A stretch of 64,000 nucleotides of DNA. It comes from Streptomyces sp. CBMA29 (GTDB lineage: Bacteria; Actinomycetota; Actinomycetes; Streptomycetales; Streptomycetaceae). The notes under the pieces are model-generated. The model was not told the origin of the DNA. It was given only the letters and a program-made list of their open reading frames with translations, and made no database searches. The stretch covers positions 62,001 to 126,000 of the forward strand of contig NZ_MECL01000057.1 in NCBI RefSeq assembly GCF_014596445.1, given 5' to 3'. Of the stretch, positions 60,588 to 64,000 are shown one piece after another (within the stretch, counting starts at the first letter, position 1; each line of letters starts with the position of its first letter). Made by a program: the position numbers and the translations under genes.

Positions 60588-60616
60588 CCGCCCGTCCGGG
60601 ACTCCCGGACGGGCGG
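60588..60616 (+). terminator. rpsT terminator hairpin
   Basis: Arms CCGCCCGTCCGGGA and TCCCGGACGGGCGG, 14 bp, separated by a single base (so a small loop after fraying), followed by TTCTGTTGT. It lies 144 bp after rpsT and would also terminate the leftward holA transcript. Confidence 0.75.
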
Positions 60617-60679
60617 TTCTGTTGTACGAGGGCTGCCGTACGAGGACTGCTCACGAGGACTGGGCAGTCCGGTCTCCGG

Positions 60680-61666
60680 TCAGGAGCGGGCGCGGGATGC
60701 CTGGGCGATGGTCACGACGGCCTTCTCCAGGGCGTAGGCGGGGTCGGCGCTGCCGCCCTTGACTGCCGCGTCGGCCTCGGCGACGGCCCGCAGGGCGGTC
60801 GAGACGCCGTCCGCGGACCAGCCGCGGATCTGCTGTCTGACCCGGTCGATCTTCCACGGCGGCATGCCGAGGTCCCTGGCGAGCTGGCCGGGGTTGGCGC
60901 CGCGCGGCGCGGAGGCGAGCTTGCCGATGGCCCGGACGCCGGAGGCCAGCGCGAAGGTGATGCCGGGCAGCGGCTGGCCGACGGACAGCGCCCAGCGCAG
61001 CCGCTCCAGCGCCTCGGCGGTACGGCCGGTGACGGCGAGGTCGGCGACCTCGAAGCCGGTGGCCTCGGCGCGGCCGGTGTAGTAGCGGGCGACCACGGCC
61101 GCGTCGATGGTGCCTTCGATGTCGGCCACGAGCTGCGCGCAGGCGCTCGCCAGCTCTCGCAGGTCGCTGCCGATCGAGTCGACCAGGGCCTGGGTGGCCT
61201 CGGGCGTCGCGGAGCGGCCCAGCGTACGGAACTCTCCGCGCACGAACGCCAGCCGGTCCGCGGGCTTCGTCATCTTCGGGCAGGCCACCTCGCGTGCCCC
61301 GGCCTTGCGCGCCGCGTCCAGCAGCGCCTTGCCCTTGGCGCCGCCCGCGTGCAGCAGGACCAGCGTGATCTCCTCCACGGGCGCGGCCAGATACGCCTTG
61401 ACGTCCTTGACCGTGTCCGCCGACAGGTCCTGCGCGTTGCGCACCACCACGACCTTGCGCTCGGCGAACAGCGACGGGCTGGTCAGCTCCGCCAGCGTGC
61501 CCGGCTGGAGCGCCTCGGGGGCCAGGTCCCGCACATCGGTGTCCGCGTCGGCCGCGCGGGCCGCCGTGACGACCTCGCGCACGGCGCGGTCGAGCAGCAG
61601 GTCCTCCTGGCCCACGGCGAGCGTGAGCGGAGCGAGCGGGTCGTCTGAAGCAGTCTTCCTGGCCAT
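60680..61666 (-). CDS. holA: DNA polymerase III delta subunit
   Basis: A 328-residue clamp-loader subunit. An AAA-like N-terminal domain (LLLDRAVREVV, VVVVRNAQDLS, VLLHAGGAKGKALLDAARKAG) without a P-loop, and a helical C-terminus (MPPWKIDRVRQQIRGWS) are typical of HolA. ATG 61666 is supported by length; the frame is open to 62236 by chance. The lepA-rpsT-holA order is standard. Confidence 0.94.
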   Translation of the reverse strand: MARKTASDDPLAPLTLAVGQEDLLLDRAVREVVTAARAADADTDVRDLAPEALQPGTLAELTSPSLFAERKVVVVRNAQDLSADTVKDVKAYLAAPVEEITLVLLHAGGAKGKALLDAARKAGAREVACPKMTKPADRLAFVRGEFRTLGRSATPEATQALVDSIGSDLRELASACAQLVADIEGTIDAAVVARYYTGRAEATGFEVADLAVTGRTAEALERLRWALSVGQPLPGITFALASGVRAIGKLASAPRGANPGQLARDLGMPPWKIDRVRQQIRGWSADGVSTALRAVAEADAAVKGGSADPAYALEKAVVTIAQASRARS

Positions 61667-61726
61667 CGTCGCCCAGCATCCCACGGGGGTCGGACATCGC
61701 CGGACCGCGTCGGGGACACTGGTGCG

Positions 61727-61966
61727 GTGAGCGACGTACGACATGTGCTGGTGCTGCCCGATCGCGAGGCCGCGGAGGAGGTCGCCGAGCTGCTGACCGC
61801 GCGCTTCGCCCCGCGCGAGGAGCCGCGCCTGGTCCGGGACGCCCTCGCGGGCGAGGACGACGCCGAGGACGCCCAGTGGCTGGTGGTCGTCGAGGACAGC
61901 GACGGCGGTCTCGACCCGTCGGCGCTGGACGCACTGGCCGCGGAGTTCGAGGGCTGGCTGGAGTAG
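61727..61966 (+). CDS. Small acidic conserved protein
   Basis: A 79-residue strongly acidic protein, starting at GTG 61727. VRHVLVLPDREAAEEVAELLTARF followed by QWLVVVEDSD and a final ALAAEFEGWLE has an alternating strand-helix pattern resembling the RraB/ribonuclease inhibitor-like small proteins, but this is only shape similarity. It is divergent from holA and convergent with the MFS gene. I recall similar proteins in Streptomyces at this place. Confidence 0.75.
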   Translation: MSDVRHVLVLPDREAAEEVAELLTARFAPREEPRLVRDALAGEDDAEDAQWLVVVEDSDGGLDPSALDALAAEFEGWLE

Positions 61967-61985
61967 CGGCGCCGGGTGCGCGGCC

Positions 61986-63314
61986 CTACGCCGCTGCCGC
62001 CGTCTTCTGATCCGCCGCCGCATCCGTTTCCACTTCCGCATCCGTTTCCGCTTCCGCTTCCGCTTCCGCCGCCGGGTCGGGCTCCTCGTCGGGGAGTTCG
62101 CGTAGGCGGGGTATCGGCGAGGGCAGCAGCCACAGCACGCTGAGCAGGCCGCCGACGGTGGCGATCCACAGCGTCGGGCGCAGCCCGATCGCGCTGCCGA
62201 GGGTGCCGCCGACGAGCGCGCCGAGCGGGCGGACACCGTAGTTGACGGTACGGAAGGCGCCGCTGACCCGGGAGCGCAGGGCGTCGGGTATGACGGCGCT
62301 CTGGAGCGAGGCGTTGGCGATGTCGAGCAGCATCAGGCCGAAGCCGGAGGCGAATTCCGCGGCGAAGAAGGCGGCGAGCAGCATCGGGGTCGGCCCGGAC
62401 GCCAACGGGATCAGGATCAGCGGTGCGGGGAACCCGACGAAGCCGAGGACCGCGGTCGGGCCGACCCCGATCGCCCGCACGATCCGTCCGGTGAGCACCG
62501 CGCCGATCACGCTGCCGACCGCGCCCGCGCCGATGACCATGCCCAACAGCCCCGCATTTAGGCCGAGTTGATTGACGGCGTAGAGGATCACCAGGGTGTG
62601 GAAGACGAAGTTGAAGAAGTTCACCGTCGCCGCGGCGGCCACCATCGACCGCAGGACACGGGAGCGGAAGATGAAGCGCAGCCCCGCCGTGAAGTGCCCT
62701 TTGCGCGGCGGCGCGGCCGGTGGTTCCACCGGGGCTATCCGCGCGAGCAGCGCGGCCGAGACCAGATACGAGCAGGCGTCGGCGAGCAGCGCGAGCGGGG
62801 CGGCGAGCACCTGCACGAGCAGGCCGCCGACGCTGGGGCCTGCCACGAACGAGAAGGCCCGGCTGCCGCTGGTCAGCGAATTGCCCCGCACATACTCCTC
62901 GGGGCGCACCAGCGACACGAACAGCGTCGCGTTGCAGACGTCGAAGACCACGGCGAGCGTCCCGACCGCGAAGGCGACCGCGTAGAGCTGTGCCAGGGTG
63001 AGCGCCCCGAGGGCGTAGACCACCGGGAGCGAGACCATCAGCGCCGCCCTCAGCAGGTCTGCGGCGATCATGGTCTGCCTGCGCCGCCCGCGCCGGTCGG
63101 CCCAGGCCCCGGCCGGGAGCGAGAACAGCAGCGCGGGCAGCAGGCCCGCCATCGACAGCCAGCCCATCTGGGCCGCGTCGGCGTGCAGCACGAGGACTGC
63201 GGCGAGCGGAATGGCCAGGAAGGTGATCTGGTCGCCGAGCACCGAGACGGTCTGGCCCGTCCAGTACCGCCGGAAGGGCCGCTGCCTGAGCAGTTCCGGC
63301 ACCACGGCGATCAC
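61986..63314 (-). CDS. MFS transporter (enterobactin exporter EntS-like/ DHA3)
   Basis: A 442-residue protein with about 12 membrane segments. The N-terminal RQRPFRRYWTGQTVSVLGDQITFLAIPL and SLPAGAWADRRGRRR (motif A) place it in the DHA3-type exporters. The cytoplasmic C-terminus is a Glu/Ala/Thr repeat tail (residues ~405-440) encoded by hexanucleotide repeats such as GCTTCC. Its GTG at 63314 overlaps the stop of the ArsR gene as GTGA, so it is co-transcribed and probably derepressed with it. The substrate is unknown. Confidence 0.92.
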   Translation of the reverse strand: MIAVVPELLRQRPFRRYWTGQTVSVLGDQITFLAIPLAAVLVLHADAAQMGWLSMAGLLPALLFSLPAGAWADRRGRRRQTMIAADLLRAALMVSLPVVYALGALTLAQLYAVAFAVGTLAVVFDVCNATLFVSLVRPEEYVRGNSLTSGSRAFSFVAGPSVGGLLVQVLAAPLALLADACSYLVSAALLARIAPVEPPAAPPRKGHFTAGLRFIFRSRVLRSMVAAAATVNFFNFVFHTLVILYAVNQLGLNAGLLGMVIGAGAVGSVIGAVLTGRIVRAIGVGPTAVLGFVGFPAPLILIPLASGPTPMLLAAFFAAEFASGFGLMLLDIANASLQSAVIPDALRSRVSGAFRTVNYGVRPLGALVGGTLGSAIGLRPTLWIATVGGLLSVLWLLPSPIPRLRELPDEEPDPAAEAEAEAETDAEVETDAAADQKTAAAA

Positions 63315-63928
63315 CTCTCCTCGGGGTCGGGCTCCGGAGGGCGGCCGTCCTCGGGGCGCTCGGGGCGCTCGGGGTCGACGTAGCCGATCTGGAGGTAGGG
63401 CACCCGCCGGGCGCCCTCGGGGCGGCGGGCCGGGTCGTTGATCCGGTCGGCGTACCGGGCCAGGAGCGCGTCGATCTCCTCGCCGAGCGCGGTCAGTTCG
63501 TCGGGTGTCACGTACAGGGACGTGTCCGTGAAGCGCTCGGCCTCCTGCCACTTCCGGGGCAGTGCGCCGCGCGTCTCGATGGCCCGGGTCATCCGGTGGA
63601 AGTAGTTCTCGGCGACGGCGACCGTCAGCGCCTCGGCCGCCGACGCGACCGCCGTGTCCTCGGAGTAGCCGGGCCAACTCGTGAACTCGGCCGTGGCCCG
63701 CCACGGCTTCTCCCGCCCGGGGCCGGGCGGCGCCTCCTCCACCAGGCCGTACTTGGCGAGTATCCGCAGGTGGTAGGAGCAACTGGCGACGGATTCGCCG
63801 GTCAGCTCCGCCGCCCGCGTCGCGGTGAACGGCCCCTCCCTGCGGAGCAGCCCGACGAGCGACATCCGTGTGGGGTGCGCGTAGGCGCGCAGGGCGCGCG
63901 GGTCGGTGAGCTGGACCTTGGACTCCAT
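63311..63928 (-). CDS. ArsR-family (HTH) repressor
   Basis: A 205-residue winged-helix regulator: LRAYAHPTRMSLVGLLRREGPFTATRAAELTGESVASCSYHLRILAKYGLVEE. The ATG at 63928 has GGAGG 8 nt upstream and is preferred to the ATG at 63943, which lies before that site. No metal-binding CxC motif appears in the recognition helix, so the inducer is more likely an organic compound. The C-terminal half resembles other Streptomyces ArsR/MFS pairs. It is cotranscribed with the MFS gene. A palindromic operator lies 19 bp upstream. Confidence 0.9.
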   Translation of the reverse strand: MESKVQLTDPRALRAYAHPTRMSLVGLLRREGPFTATRAAELTGESVASCSYHLRILAKYGLVEEAPPGPGREKPWRATAEFTSWPGYSEDTAVASAAEALTVAVAENYFHRMTRAIETRGALPRKWQEAERFTDTSLYVTPDELTALGEEIDALLARYADRINDPARRPEGARRVPYLQIGYVDPERPERPEDGRPPEPDPEER

Positions 63929-63946
63929 CGGCTTGTCCTCCATGTA

Positions 63947-63964
63947 TCTAAAGCTATCTTTAGA
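63947..63964. promoter_or_regulatory. Palindromic operator upstream of the ArsR gene
   Basis: TCTAAAG and CTTTAGA (7-bp arms, 4-nt spacer) in an AT-rich 60-bp stretch that stands out in this GC-rich genome. It is placed for autorepression of the arsR-MFS operon. Confidence 0.65.
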
Positions 63965-64000
63965 AAGCTTTGCTTACAAGCATTTCTTTACAAAGAAACC

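Overview
The window reads as high-GC actinomycete DNA, almost certainly Streptomyces. Codon third positions are GC-rich, GTG and TTG starts are common, there is a CIRCE-controlled hrcA-dnaJ pair, and the block era, corC, ybeY, phoH ... rnz, HIT, tricorn ... rsmE, dnaJ, hrcA, hemW, lepA, rpsT, holA has the order I remember from Streptomyces chromosome cores. No rRNA, tRNA, CRISPR array, transposase or integrase was recognised.

Region 1 (1-22.6 kb) is a phage-defence island. It carries a phage-growth-limitation / type 2 BREX locus: pglZ (cut by the window start), pglY, pglX and pglW. Three insertions separate the pgl genes. Between pglY and pglX lie a QatB-like/QueC-like (QatC-like) gene pair and a Streptomyces regulatory set (HATPase, XRE-DUF5753, DUF397). 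Between pglX and pglW lies an XRE-ImmA/IrrE gene with a perfect 14-bp-arm palindrome at its start and two apparent single-base frameshifts. Beyond pglW is a 662-aa DUF2075-type P-loop ATPase. The orphan QatB/QatC-like pair, with no qatA or qatD nearby, is the strongest candidate for an under-described system.

Region 2 (22.6-27.3 kb) holds a short eroded gap, a secreted lytic transglycosylase, and a DHA2-type exporter divergent from a double-AsnC regulator, with two inverted repeats between them.

Region 3 (27.3-35.4 kb) is the era...corC-ybeY-phoH housekeeping block. It is interrupted by amtB-glnK (no glnD), a zinc-ligand-less cytidine deaminase-like gene, a tiny membrane protein, a SnoaL-like protein and a LysR regulator.

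Region 4 (35.4-46.4 kb) holds a PfkB kinase divergent from a GH4 glycosidase, a secreted HAD phosphatase, an adenine-type deaminase, RNase Z, a HIT protein, and a 1.1-kb non-coding element made of two ~290-bp inverted arms around a tandem-repeat core. It ends with a tricorn protease homologue and a small lipoprotein.

Region 5 (46.5-64 kb) is mostly core functions: rsmE, a nitronate monooxygenase-like gene, dnaJ and hrcA with CIRCE, an MBL hydrolase, DUF3097, hemW, a HATPase-GAF-SpoIIE phosphatase, an acyl-CoA ligase, lepA, rpsT, holA, a small acidic protein, and an ArsR/MFS pair with its own operator at the right edge.
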